Shown here piece by piece: positions 1 to 7,553 of a stretch of DNA of 62,341 bases. A program made the translations under genes and the position numbers. Numbering within the stretch: position 1 is the stretch's first letter; every line of letters begins with the position of its first letter. The stretch is taken from assembly GCF_016863635.1 (NCBI RefSeq), contig NZ_BOPG01000046.1, forward strand, positions 1-62,341. Reading direction: 5' to 3'. The stretch comes from Virgisporangium aurantiacum (lineage in GTDB: Bacteria > Actinomycetota > Actinomycetes > Mycobacteriales > Micromonosporaceae). The notes under the pieces were generated by a model. The model was not told the DNA's origin and did not search any database. It saw only the letters and a program-made list of their open reading frames with translations.

Positions 1-5
1 CCGTA

Positions 6-23
6 CACAACTGCAAGATCGAC
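6..23. repeat. Half of a palindromic gatcttgcag repeat
   Basis: An 18-base copy of the right arm of the palindromic repeat found complete at 5946-6016, 6199-6274 and 39160-39233. The left arm lies outside the window. It is followed by a short tandem run of ggggtgggcc-like units (about 31-60) before the stop codon of the first gene. Confidence 0.75.
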
Positions 24-61
24 GCACGCCAGGGGTGGGCCAGGGGTGGGCCGGGGGTGGT

Positions 62-1792
62 TCAGCGGGTGCCGAGGATCGCCATCTCGGCGACCTCCGC
101 GCCGCGGGGGATCGCCACGCGGACGTAGCGGGCCAGAGCGGTGAAGAGGGTCTGCGAGGGGATTGGTCCACTGTGGACCTTGGTCCAGTGGTGACCGTCC
201 ATTGAGGACTCGACGACCACCCGGCCATGGGGTGCGCGGCCGGCCCAGTCGATCTGGATGCCGGTCAGTTCGCGGACGGCGCCCAGGTCGACCTTCCAGT
301 GCGGGTCGCGGTCGAAGCGGGACGGCTCCCACGTCGTCCACGCCCTGCCGTCGTTGGCGGCCGACGCCGGGTGCCGGTGCGTCGCGGAGGACGCCCACGC
401 GCATCGCGCCCGGGCGTGGTCGGCCGGCTTCTCCTCGGCGGTGTAGCGGCTGTAGTTGTAGAGGCGCTTGGCCTGCGGCAGCGGCCGGCCGGTCACCTTG
501 GCGTTCAGGTCGCACGGGCCGGTCGAGTAGACGTACGCGCGGTCGCCCATCACGTAGTCGACCACCTCGCCGCGGTCGTCGCCGCACAGGTCGCCGCGCA
601 CCATCCGGCCGTCGACGGGGAACGTCGCGACGCGCGCGCCGGTGCCGTCGAAGATGCCGGCGATCTCGCCGCAGCCCCGGTTCCAGACGAGCATGTGGTC
701 GGCGTGGCGGCCGTCCCAGTTGTGCAGGGGCTCCATGACCGTGCCCCAGCAACCCAACGTCGTCCGGTGTTCCTGCCACAACGTGGTGCCGTCGGAACCC
801 ACCAGATACAACGCGTCCTTGCCGGTGGTCGCCGTGCGGTCGACGCGGTCGAGGCCGGCCAGTTCCAGGCCGGGCAGGTCGGGCCGGAAGTCGCCGAGCG
901 CGACCTGTTGCGCCTCCACGGCGTCGGGGTTGCTGTACAGCAGCGCGCCGTCGGACCGGTACACGTTCGTGCTGCCGCCACCGAGGCCGGCACCGCCGAA
1001 CGCGATGTCCTCGACGCCGTCACCGTCGACGTCGGCCACCCCGATGGAGTCGGCGTGGTCGGCCATGTCGGCGGTCCAGATCACCTGCCCGTCGGGCGTG
1101 AGGACGTCGTAGCCGGCGATCAGTTCCTGCCGGCCGTCGCCGGTGAAGTCGTGCGGATACGGGCGGTGGCCGGTGTTTCCGGCGTGCGTCCACAGTAGAC
1201 GGCCCTCGTTGTCGAGCGCCCAGACGTTGTTGTAGCGGTCCTTCAGCACGATGTCCTGCGGCGTCGGCGTGCCGCGGAAGTTCGCGATGACGATCGTGTC
1301 GTGCGCCTCCGGGTGCGGCAGCGGGAACGCCTTCTGCAGCGCGCCGGTGGCGCCGTCGAAGATGCGGAACTCGTCGGACATCACGGCGAGCACGTCGTTG
1401 TCGCCGTCGGCGTCGATGTCGTAGATCTCGGCCGGGATGTCGGTGCCGTTGTTGGTGACGCGCGGGTCGGGCGTGCCGATCTGCCACAACTGCGCGCCGC
1501 TCAGGTCGTACGCGGTCAGCGCCTGCACCTGGCGTCCGATGTACCGGTCGTCGGCGGAGTACGTCGGCTGCATCGTCACCAGATCGAGGCGGCCGTCGCC
1601 GGACACGTCGCCGAGCAGGAACCGCGCGCCGGTGCCCCCGGAACTGACGTCGACGCTCGTCACCAGTTGCGGTTCCACGCTCGGGGCGGGCGGCGCGGCG
1701 CCCGCGGTGGTCGGGGCCGCGAGCGCGCTCACGCTCGCGACCAACCCGATACATGACGCCGTGAGCGTCCGCCGGGTACGGAAAGTGGGCAT
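62..1792 (-). CDS. Secreted FG-GAP (VCBS) repeat protein with C-terminal F5/8 type C (discoidin) domain
   Basis: The 576-residue product starts with a Sec signal peptide (MPTFRTRRTLTASCIGL then an Ala-rich segment). It carries several Ca-binding FG-GAP/VCBS motifs, for example DVSGDGRLDL, DIDADGDNDV, DFTGDGRQEL and DVDGDGVEDI, as in integrin-like beta-propellers. The last 130 residues look like a discoidin/CBM32 fold (HWKVDLGAVRELTGIQIDW, ARYVRVAI), which usually binds carbohydrate. The ATG at 1792 was chosen because a GAGGAG ribosome site precedes it; a longer in-frame start adds 19 residues that are not signal-like. The gene is divergent from the sugar importer at 2051, so an extracellular glycan-binding role is inferred. 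No catalytic domain is recognised. Confidence 0.85.
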   Translation of the reverse strand: MPTFRTRRTLTASCIGLVASVSALAAPTTAGAAPPAPSVEPQLVTSVDVSSGGTGARFLLGDVSGDGRLDLVTMQPTYSADDRYIGRQVQALTAYDLSGAQLWQIGTPDPRVTNNGTDIPAEIYDIDADGDNDVLAVMSDEFRIFDGATGALQKAFPLPHPEAHDTIVIANFRGTPTPQDIVLKDRYNNVWALDNEGRLLWTHAGNTGHRPYPHDFTGDGRQELIAGYDVLTPDGQVIWTADMADHADSIGVADVDGDGVEDIAFGGAGLGGGSTNVYRSDGALLYSNPDAVEAQQVALGDFRPDLPGLELAGLDRVDRTATTGKDALYLVGSDGTTLWQEHRTTLGCWGTVMEPLHNWDGRHADHMLVWNRGCGEIAGIFDGTGARVATFPVDGRMVRGDLCGDDRGEVVDYVMGDRAYVYSTGPCDLNAKVTGRPLPQAKRLYNYSRYTAEEKPADHARARCAWASSATHRHPASAANDGRAWTTWEPSRFDRDPHWKVDLGAVRELTGIQIDWAGRAPHGRVVVESSMDGHHWTKVHSGPIPSQTLFTALARYVRVAIPRGAEVAEMAILGTR

Positions 1793-1895
1793 GCCTGTCT
1801 CCTCTGCGGGTGTGCAGCGGATGACGGACTTTGTTGGGCGGCCAGCCAAACTTTGCCATCAGCGGCCACTGCCGCGCAACCGCAACCCGGGCTCC

Positions 1896-1925
1896 TTGAC
1901 AGGGCCTCCGGGGCGGGTCTAGCTT
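1896..1925 (+). promoter_or_regulatory. Sigma70-type promoter for the sugar ABC operon
   Basis: TTGACA at 1896-1901 and TAGCTT at 1920-1925 are separated by 18 bases, a near-consensus housekeeping promoter pointing into the gene at 2051. The two palindromes just downstream fit repression by roadblock. Confidence 0.6.
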
Positions 1926-1942
1926 CCCTCCAAGCGGATGAC

Positions 1943-1956
1943 TTGAAATGTTTCAA
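1943..1956. promoter_or_regulatory. LacI-type operator palindrome
   Basis: TTGAAA-TG-TTTCAA is a perfect 6-2-6 inverted repeat just downstream of the promoter at 1896. It resembles the TGAAACGTTTCA operator at the rhamnose locus (42939-42950), but the centre differs. Confidence 0.6.
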
Positions 1957-1973
1957 TTCCCATGTGATCTTTA

Positions 1974-1987
1974 GGAAAGCGCTTACC
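1974..1987. promoter_or_regulatory. Second operator-like palindrome (AAGCGCTT core)
   Basis: The core AAGCGCTT (1977-1984) is a perfect palindrome of the form bound by LacI/CcpA-family regulators. It lies between the promoter and the binding-protein gene. Its regulator is not in the immediate neighbourhood. Confidence 0.5.
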
Positions 1988-2050
1988 TCAGGGTGAGCGC
2001 CCGTCGAACACCCGCCCCACCGCCGATCGCACGTTCGTGGGAGGAATGCC

Positions 2051-3346
2051 ATGCGGCACGCCGCACGCTGGGCGTCCAGATTTGCAGCTGTCATTGCGTT
2101 GACGCTCGTCGCGAGCACCGCGGTCGCCTGCGGTGACGACGACGAGGGGAGCGGCGGCGGCAACGTCACGCTCCGCTTCACCTGGTGGGGCAACGCCGAC
2201 CGGGCCGATCTCACCGAGAAGGCCATCGACCTGTTCGAGGCCAAACACACCAACATCAAGGTGGAGACCTCCTTCGCGGAGTTCAACGCCTACTTCCAGA
2301 AGATGGCCACCGAGATCGCCGGCGGTAGCGCGCCCGACGTGCTGCAGATGGACTACCGCTACGTGCGCGAGTACGCCGACCGCAACGTGCTGCGCGAGTT
2401 CGGCACCAAGGGCGCGAAGGTCGACACGTCGAAGATGGCGAAGAGCCTGCTGAACGGCGGCACCGTCAACGGCAAGCTGTACTCCATCCCGATGGGCCAG
2501 AACACGCAGGAGTTCATGTACGACCCGGCCGCCTGGCAGACCGCCGGCGCCACCGCACCCAAGGACGGCTGGACGTGGGCCGACCTGGAGGCGGCGGCCA
2601 CGAAGGTGAGCCAGTCCACTGGAAACAAGGTGCGCGGGATCTCCGACTTCGGGCCGATCGAGGACTGGTTCGAGGTGTGGCTGCGGCAGCAGGGCAAGAC
2701 CCTGTACACCAACGAGGGGAAGATCGGCTACACCGCGGCCGACGTCCAGAAGTACTGGGAGATGGCCGACAGGTTGCGTCGCAGCGGCGCCGCCACGCAG
2801 GCCGACGTCACCTCGAAGCTCGACGGTTCGCAGGCGAACGACCCGGTGACGCAGAAGACCGCGTCGTCCGGCTTCGGCTACGACTCCGGTCTCACGCCGA
2901 AGACGTGGGAGATCATGGGACGCGAGATGAAGATCTCGCCGTTCCCCAGCGACAGCGACAACCTCGGCCAGTACGCCAAGCCGTCGATGCTGATCTCGAT
3001 CTCGGCCAAGTCGGAGCACCCGAAGGAGGCCGCGCAGCTCATCGACTTCCTGCTCAACGACGCGGAGGCCGGCAAGGTGCTCGGAACGTCCCGCGGCATG
3101 CCGGTCAACAGCGACATCCGGGCGAGCGTCGGTGGCGGGCTCACCGGTCCGCCGAAGGTCGCCTTCGAGTTCGAGACGGCCGTGCTGCCCAAGCTGAAGG
3201 ACGCCCCGCCGCCCCCGCCGAAGGGTGCCGGTGCGGTGAAGACGGCCTTCCAGCGCACGTACGACGACGTGATGTTCCAGCGGTCGGCGATACCGGCCGC
3301 CGCGGAGAAGTTCATGAACGAGGCCAAGCAGGCGCTGTCCTCGTGA
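2051..3346 (+). CDS. Sugar ABC transporter substrate-binding lipoprotein
   Basis: A 431-residue family 1 extracellular solute-binding protein. Its lipoprotein signal ends at Cys27 (LVASTAVAC followed by an acidic GDDDEG linker). Typical features are FTWWGNADR near the start, APDVLQMDYRYV around residue 100 and the C-terminal RTYDDVMFQ helix. It captures a sugar outside the membrane for the two permeases that follow, and the substrate cannot be told from sequence. It is the first gene of a three-gene operon. No ATPase gene is present, so the importer presumably uses a shared MsiK-type ATPase, as is usual for actinobacterial sugar importers. Confidence 0.92.
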   Translation: MRHAARWASRFAAVIALTLVASTAVACGDDDEGSGGGNVTLRFTWWGNADRADLTEKAIDLFEAKHTNIKVETSFAEFNAYFQKMATEIAGGSAPDVLQMDYRYVREYADRNVLREFGTKGAKVDTSKMAKSLLNGGTVNGKLYSIPMGQNTQEFMYDPAAWQTAGATAPKDGWTWADLEAAATKVSQSTGNKVRGISDFGPIEDWFEVWLRQQGKTLYTNEGKIGYTAADVQKYWEMADRLRRSGAATQADVTSKLDGSQANDPVTQKTASSGFGYDSGLTPKTWEIMGREMKISPFPSDSDNLGQYAKPSMLISISAKSEHPKEAAQLIDFLLNDAEAGKVLGTSRGMPVNSDIRASVGGGLTGPPKVAFEFETAVLPKLKDAPPPPPKGAGAVKTAFQRTYDDVMFQRSAIPAAAEKFMNEAKQALSS

Positions 3347-3353
3347 TGTCAGA

Positions 3354-4313
3354 GTGACGATCACGGAAACCCGACCGGCCGGGTCGAAAGGCCCGGCCGG
3401 GCCGCAACGGACGAAGAAGCACCACCGCTACGGCGAGCGGCCGGGGATCGCCTACCTGTTCCTCTCGCCGTGGGTGGCCGGCGCGCTGCTGCTCACCCTC
3501 GGGCCGATGCTCGCGTCGCTGTACCTCTCCTTCACCGACTACGACCTGTTCACCTCGCCCGAGTGGGTGGGACTGGACAACTACAAGCGGATGTTCACCG
3601 AGGATCCGCGGTTCTGGTCGTCGGTGTGGGTCACCACGAAGTACGTGCTCATCTCGGTCCCCTTGAAACTGACCGCGGCCCTGGCGGTCGCGTTGCTGCT
3701 GAACCGCGGCGGACGCATGCAGGGCTTCTACCGCTCCGCGTTCTACGCGCCGTCGCTGCTCGGCGCGAGCGTCGCCGTCGCGCTGGTGTGGCGCGTCGTG
3801 TTCGACAACGGCGGCCCGATCGACCGCGCGCTCAACACGGTCGGCCTGACCACCGGTGGCTGGACGTCGAACCCGACGTACGCGCTCTACTCGATCGTGC
3901 TGCTGGCGGTGTGGCAGTTCGGCGCGCCGATGGTCATCTTCCTGGCCGGCCTCAAGCAGATCCCGCCGGAGCTGTACGACGCGGCCGCGATCGACGGCGC
4001 CGGGTGGTGGCAGTCGTTCCGGTCGATCACCATTCCGATGCTGTCGCCGGTGATCCTGTTCAACCTGGTGCTGGAGACGATCCACGCGTTCCAGGCGTTC
4101 ACGCCGGCGTTCATCGTGAGCGGCGGCCGCGGCGGGCCGAGCGACTCGACGTTGTTCTACACGCTGTACCTGTACCAGCGCGGCTTCACCGACTTCCGGA
4201 TGGGCTACGCGTCGGCGATGGCGTGGATGCTGCTGATCGTGATCGCCGCGGTGACGGCGCTGCTGTTCCGCACGTCGCGGTCGTGGGTGTTCTACGCGGG
4301 GGGCGACAAGTGA
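3354..4313 (+). CDS. Sugar ABC transporter permease (MalF/UgpA type)
   Basis: A 319-residue inner-membrane permease with six predicted membrane segments. The EAA loop near residue 212 (ELYDAAAIDGAGWWQSFRSI) contacts the ATPase. The GTG start lies 7 bases after the binding-protein stop, and the stop overlaps the next GTG start (GTGA), so the two permeases are translationally coupled. It forms the heterodimeric channel with the next gene product. Confidence 0.92.
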   Translation: MTITETRPAGSKGPAGPQRTKKHHRYGERPGIAYLFLSPWVAGALLLTLGPMLASLYLSFTDYDLFTSPEWVGLDNYKRMFTEDPRFWSSVWVTTKYVLISVPLKLTAALAVALLLNRGGRMQGFYRSAFYAPSLLGASVAVALVWRVVFDNGGPIDRALNTVGLTTGGWTSNPTYALYSIVLLAVWQFGAPMVIFLAGLKQIPPELYDAAAIDGAGWWQSFRSITIPMLSPVILFNLVLETIHAFQAFTPAFIVSGGRGGPSDSTLFYTLYLYQRGFTDFRMGYASAMAWMLLIVIAAVTALLFRTSRSWVFYAGGDK

Positions 4314-5137
4314 GGCGGGTCGGTTGGCACATCGTGTGCCTCACGCTGCTGGCGGTGCTGCTGTACCCGATCGTGTGGCTCGTGTCGATGTCGTTCAAGC
4401 CGACCGAGGAGATCCTGTCGAGCCTCTCGCTGCTGCCGAAGCGGTTCGTGTTCGGCAACTACACCGACGCGCTGGCCGGCTCCGGCGGCGTCTCGGCGTG
4501 GCAGTTCTTCGCCAACTCGGTGATCGTCTCGGTGCTGGCGGTCGTCGGCAACCTGGTGGCGTGCACGCTGGCCGCGTACGCCTTCGCGCGGCTGCAGTTC
4601 CGGCTGCGTAAGGTGCTGTTCGCGGTGATGCTGGCGACGATCATGCTGCCCGCGCACGTGGTGCTCATCCCGCAGTACACGATCTTCAACGAGCTCGGGA
4701 TGGTCGACACGTTCTGGCCGTTGGCGTTGCCGAAGTTCCTCGCCACCGACGCGTTCTTCATCTTCCTGATCGTGCAGTTCATGCGCGGCCTGCCCGACGA
4801 ACTGGCCGACGCCGCCCGCATCGACGGCTGCGGCCCGATCCGCACGTTCGGGTACGTGGTGCTGCCGCTGTCGCGCCCCGCGCTCGTCACCACCGGGATC
4901 TTCACGTTCATCTGGACCTGGAACGATTTCCTGTCCCAGCTGATCTACCTGAGCACGCCGGCGAAGTACACGCTGCCGCTGGCGCTGCGGCTCTACATCG
5001 ACCAGACCAGCGAGACGTCGTACGGCGCGATGTTCGCGATGTCGGTGCTCACGCTGCTGCCGATCGGGCTGTTCTTCCTCGTGTTCCAACGGATGCTGGT
5101 GCAGGGCGTAACCACGTCGGGCATGGGCGGCGCCTGA
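4310..5137 (+). CDS. Sugar ABC transporter permease (MalG/UgpE type)
   Basis: A 275-residue permease of the second subunit class. It begins with a membrane segment (WHIVCLTLLAVLLYPIVWLVSMSFKP), and its EAA loop reads ELADAARIDGCGPIRTFGYVVLPLSRP. It overlaps the preceding permease by 4 bases. Together with the upstream binding protein and permease it completes an importer lacking only the ATPase. Confidence 0.92.
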   Translation: MRRVGWHIVCLTLLAVLLYPIVWLVSMSFKPTEEILSSLSLLPKRFVFGNYTDALAGSGGVSAWQFFANSVIVSVLAVVGNLVACTLAAYAFARLQFRLRKVLFAVMLATIMLPAHVVLIPQYTIFNELGMVDTFWPLALPKFLATDAFFIFLIVQFMRGLPDELADAARIDGCGPIRTFGYVVLPLSRPALVTTGIFTFIWTWNDFLSQLIYLSTPAKYTLPLALRLYIDQTSETSYGAMFAMSVLTLLPIGLFFLVFQRMLVQGVTTSGMGGA

Positions 5138-5151
5138 GGCATAGTGGGCGG

Positions 5152-5658
5152 GTGAAATACCTGTTCTTCTGGGGTCACCAGCCGTCGCGCGACGGGAGCA
5201 TCACCGCCAGCTGCCTGAGCCAGTGGTGGCCGGCGCCGTTCACCGTCGACGGCCGCGTCTTCCCGACGGCCGAGCACTACATGATGTGGTCGAAGGCGAT
5301 GCTGTTCGGCGACGATTCCGTGGCTTCGCGCGTGCTTGAGGCCGGCCACCCGAACCAGGCGAAGACGCTGGGCCGCCAGGTGAGCGGCTTCGACGAGGAC
5401 CGGTGGGTGGCCGCCCGCTACGACATCGTGGTGGCCGGCAGCGTGGCGAAGTTCGGCCAGCACGACGACCTTCGGGCGTACCTGCTGGGCACCGGCGATC
5501 GCGTGCTGGTCGAGGCGAGCCCGCTCGACCGCGTCTGGGGCATCGGCCTCACCGCCGACGACGAGCGGGCCCGGTCGCCCGAGCGCTGGGAGGGCCTCAA
5601 CCTGTTGGGCTACGCCCTGATGGACGCCCGCACGAAACTCCGCGAGGACGCCGAATGA
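5152..5658 (+). CDS. NADAR family N-glycosidase (YbiA-like)
   Basis: A 168-residue protein matching the NADAR/YbiA family: MKYLFFWGHQP, FPTAEHYMMWSKAMLFGD, NQAKTLGRQV, VWGIGLTADD and GLNLLGYALMDAR. Characterised members cleave the N-glycosidic bond of riboflavin-pathway intermediates, and others are linked to ADP-ribose chemistry. The GTG start lies 14 bases after the permease stop. The stop overlaps the next ATG, so it is coupled to the monooxygenase gene. Confidence 0.85.
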   Translation: MKYLFFWGHQPSRDGSITASCLSQWWPAPFTVDGRVFPTAEHYMMWSKAMLFGDDSVASRVLEAGHPNQAKTLGRQVSGFDEDRWVAARYDIVVAGSVAKFGQHDDLRAYLLGTGDRVLVEASPLDRVWGIGLTADDERARSPERWEGLNLLGYALMDARTKLREDAE

Positions 5659-5939
5659 TCATCATCGCCGGACACATCACCGTCGACCCCACCGACCGCG
5701 GCCGCTACCTGGAAGCGGTCGCGGATGTCGCGCCCCAGGCCCGCGCGTTCGCCGGCTGCCTCGACTTCGTGCAGGCGGCCGACCCGATCGAGCCCGGCCG
5801 CATCAACATCTACGAACGCTGGACCGACGACGAGGCCCTCCACCGCTTCCGTGAATCGGGCGGCGCCGGCCCGGACGCCCCGCCAATCCGCGCAGCGGAC
5901 GTCAAGAAGTACCGCATCGCCGCGGTGGAGTCCCCCTGA
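5655..5939 (+). CDS. Antibiotic biosynthesis monooxygenase (ABM) domain protein
   Basis: A 94-residue single-domain protein beginning MIIIAGHITVDPTDRGRYLEAV, with the typical INIYERWTDDEALHRF strand-helix segment of the ABM ferredoxin-like fold. Members include quinone-type monooxygenases and heme-degrading enzymes, but the substrate here is unknown. It overlaps the NADAR gene by ATGA and is probably co-transcribed with it. Confidence 0.8.
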   Translation: MIIIAGHITVDPTDRGRYLEAVADVAPQARAFAGCLDFVQAADPIEPGRINIYERWTDDEALHRFRESGGAGPDAPPIRAADVKKYRIAAVESP

Positions 5940-5945
5940 CCGAGT

Positions 5946-6016
5946 CGATCTTGCAGTTGTGCTCGCTGTTTTGGGGGGTTTCATCCCGCTTTCAAGCGGA
6001 CACAACTGCAAGATCG
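5946..6016. repeat. Palindromic gatcttgcag repeat
   Basis: Two perfect 16-base arms (5946-5961 and 6001-6016, cgatcttgcagttgtg and its complement) flank a 39-base centre. It is one of three stacked palindromes filling the 409-base gap between the monooxygenase and PadR genes. It lies directly after a stop codon and may end transcription or act as a REP-like element. Confidence 0.85.
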
Positions 6017-6066
6017 CCTGCGCCGCGCGCCGCGCCGCGTCGCGTCGCCGGGTAGTTCTGGCGGCG

Positions 6067-6114
6067 GATCTTGGACTCCCAAGGGTGCTATAACACCCAC
6101 GAGAGTCCAAGATC
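6067..6114. repeat. Variant palindromic repeat (gatcttggactc)
   Basis: Arms gatcttggactc (6067-6078) and its complement (6103-6114) enclose an inner stem gggtg/caccc (6083-6087/6094-6098), so the whole would form a long hairpin. It shares only the gatcttg start with its neighbours, suggesting one family with several core sequences. Confidence 0.75.
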
Positions 6115-6198
6115 TACAACTGGTCACGCTGTGATGCGACAAAGCGCACAAATCGACCCGATAGTGGCCGCATCGCGGCGGCAATAGGCCCTGACCCC

Positions 6199-6274
6199 GT
6201 CGATCTTGCAGTTGTGGTGCCGGAATCACCCGATATCGACCCGGTTTGCGAGGCACCACAACTGCAAGATCGAC
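6199..6274. repeat. Palindromic gatcttgcag repeat, longest arms
   Basis: Perfect 23-base arms (6199-6221 and 6252-6274) flank a 30-base centre. The arms match those at 39160-39233, but the centres differ completely, which is what a mobile or recombining palindrome family would leave. Confidence 0.85.
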
Positions 6275-6320
6275 TTTGCGGGGCGGAGCGTGAGGGATGT
6301 GCGCTGGGGGTATATACGCG

Positions 6321-6330
6321 GGGTATACCC
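6321..6330. promoter_or_regulatory. PadR operator candidate
   Basis: GGGTATACCC is a perfect palindrome 18 bases before the PadR start codon, with a related gggtatatac half-site at 6308-6317. Autoregulation of the padR-ABC operon is inferred. Confidence 0.55.
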
Positions 6331-6348
6331 TCGGGGTAGGGTGCTGGC

Positions 6349-6876
6349 ATGAGCGTTCCTCTCACTCTGCTTGGCCTGCTTGAACGGGAGCCCAGCCATG
6401 GGTACGACCTCAAGCGCGACTACGACATGTTCTTCGGGCGGGGCAGGCCGCTGCCGTTCGGGCAGGTCTACGCGACGCTCGGGCGGCTGGCCCGCGACGG
6501 CAAGGTGGTCATCGGCGAGGTCGAGCCCGGGGTGGGTCCCGACCGTAAGCGTTACGTGATCACGGAGGTCGGCGCCACCGAGGTCGGCACGTGGCTGGCC
6601 GAGCCGGTCGAGCCGGAGCCGCACCTGCAGACGGTGCTGTTCTCCAAGGTCGTCCTGGCTCTGATGCTCGGCCGCCCGGCCGAGGAGTACCTCGACGCCC
6701 AGCGGAACGCCCACATCGTGCGCATGCGCGACCTCACCGAGCTCAAGCGCACCGGTGAACTCGTCGACGCCCTGCTCGCCGACCACGGCCTGTTCCACCT
6801 GGAAGCCGACCTGCGCTGGATCGACATGACCGTCGCCCGGCTCGACGCCCTGCGCGAGGCGGTGGTGCGCCGATGA
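6349..6876 (+). CDS. PadR family transcriptional regulator
   Basis: A 175-residue protein with the PadR winged helix at the N-terminus (SVPLTLLGLLEREPSHGYDLKRDYD, then FGQVYATLGRLARDGKV) and a helical dimerisation tail. PadR proteins usually repress an adjacent transporter and respond to its substrates. The gene overlaps the following ATPase by ATGA and has a palindromic operator candidate at 6321, so it probably controls the exporter operon and itself. Confidence 0.9.
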   Translation: MSVPLTLLGLLEREPSHGYDLKRDYDMFFGRGRPLPFGQVYATLGRLARDGKVVIGEVEPGVGPDRKRYVITEVGATEVGTWLAEPVEPEPHLQTVLFSKVVLALMLGRPAEEYLDAQRNAHIVRMRDLTELKRTGELVDALLADHGLFHLEADLRWIDMTVARLDALREAVVRR

Positions 6877-7553
6877 TCGAGGCGATGATCGAGGCCAAGG
6901 GCGTCAAGCTCAGCTTCGGGCAGACCCCGGCCCTGCGCGGCGCCGATCTCGCGGTCGAACAGGGGGAGATCGTCGCGGTCATGGGGCCCAGCGGGTCGGG
7001 CAAGTCGACGCTGCTGCACTGCCTGGCCGGCATCCTCGTGCCCGACGAGGGGGAGATCCACTTCGGCGGGCAGCGGATCGACACGCTCGGCGAGACCGAG
7101 CGCAGCGCGCTGCGTCGCGACCGCTGCGGGTTCGTGTTCCAGTTCGGCCAGCTCGTGCCGGAGCTCACCGCCGAGGAGAACGTGGCGCTGCCGTTGCTGC
7201 TCGCCGGCGTCCGCCGGGCGAAGGCCGTCGCGGCGACCGCGCCGTGGTTCGCCAAGCTCGGTCTGGACGGCCTCGAGCGCCGCCGGTCGGGCGAACTGTC
7301 CGGTGGGCAGGCGCAGCGGGTGGCGCTCGCCCGGGGCCTGGTGGCCGAGCCGTCGGTGCTGTTCGCCGACGAGCCCACCGGCGCGCTCGACTCGCTCACC
7401 GGCGAACAGGTGATGGACCTGCTGGTCGCGTCCGCGCGGGAGCAGGGCACCACGGTCGTGCTGGTCACCCACGAGGCCCGGGTGGCGGCGTACGCCGACC
7501 GGCACGTGATGGTCCGCGATGGCAAGGTCGCGTCCCTGGCAGCGGCCTCATGA
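6873..7553 (+). CDS. ABC transporter ATP-binding protein (MacB/LolD type)
   Basis: A 226-residue ATPase. Walker A is GPSGSGKST near residue 40, the Q-loop is QFGQLVPELTAEENV, the signature is LSGGQAQRVALARGL, Walker B is VLFADEPTGALDS and the switch His is in LVTHEARVAAYADR. It powers the FtsX-like permease encoded next, whose ATG overlaps its stop. Export or mechanotransmission of an unknown substrate is inferred from PadR control. Confidence 0.92.
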   Translation: MIEAMIEAKGVKLSFGQTPALRGADLAVEQGEIVAVMGPSGSGKSTLLHCLAGILVPDEGEIHFGGQRIDTLGETERSALRRDRCGFVFQFGQLVPELTAEENVALPLLLAGVRRAKAVAATAPWFAKLGLDGLERRRSGELSGGQAQRVALARGLVAEPSVLFADEPTGALDSLTGEQVMDLLVASAREQGTTVVLVTHEARVAAYADRHVMVRDGKVASLAAAS

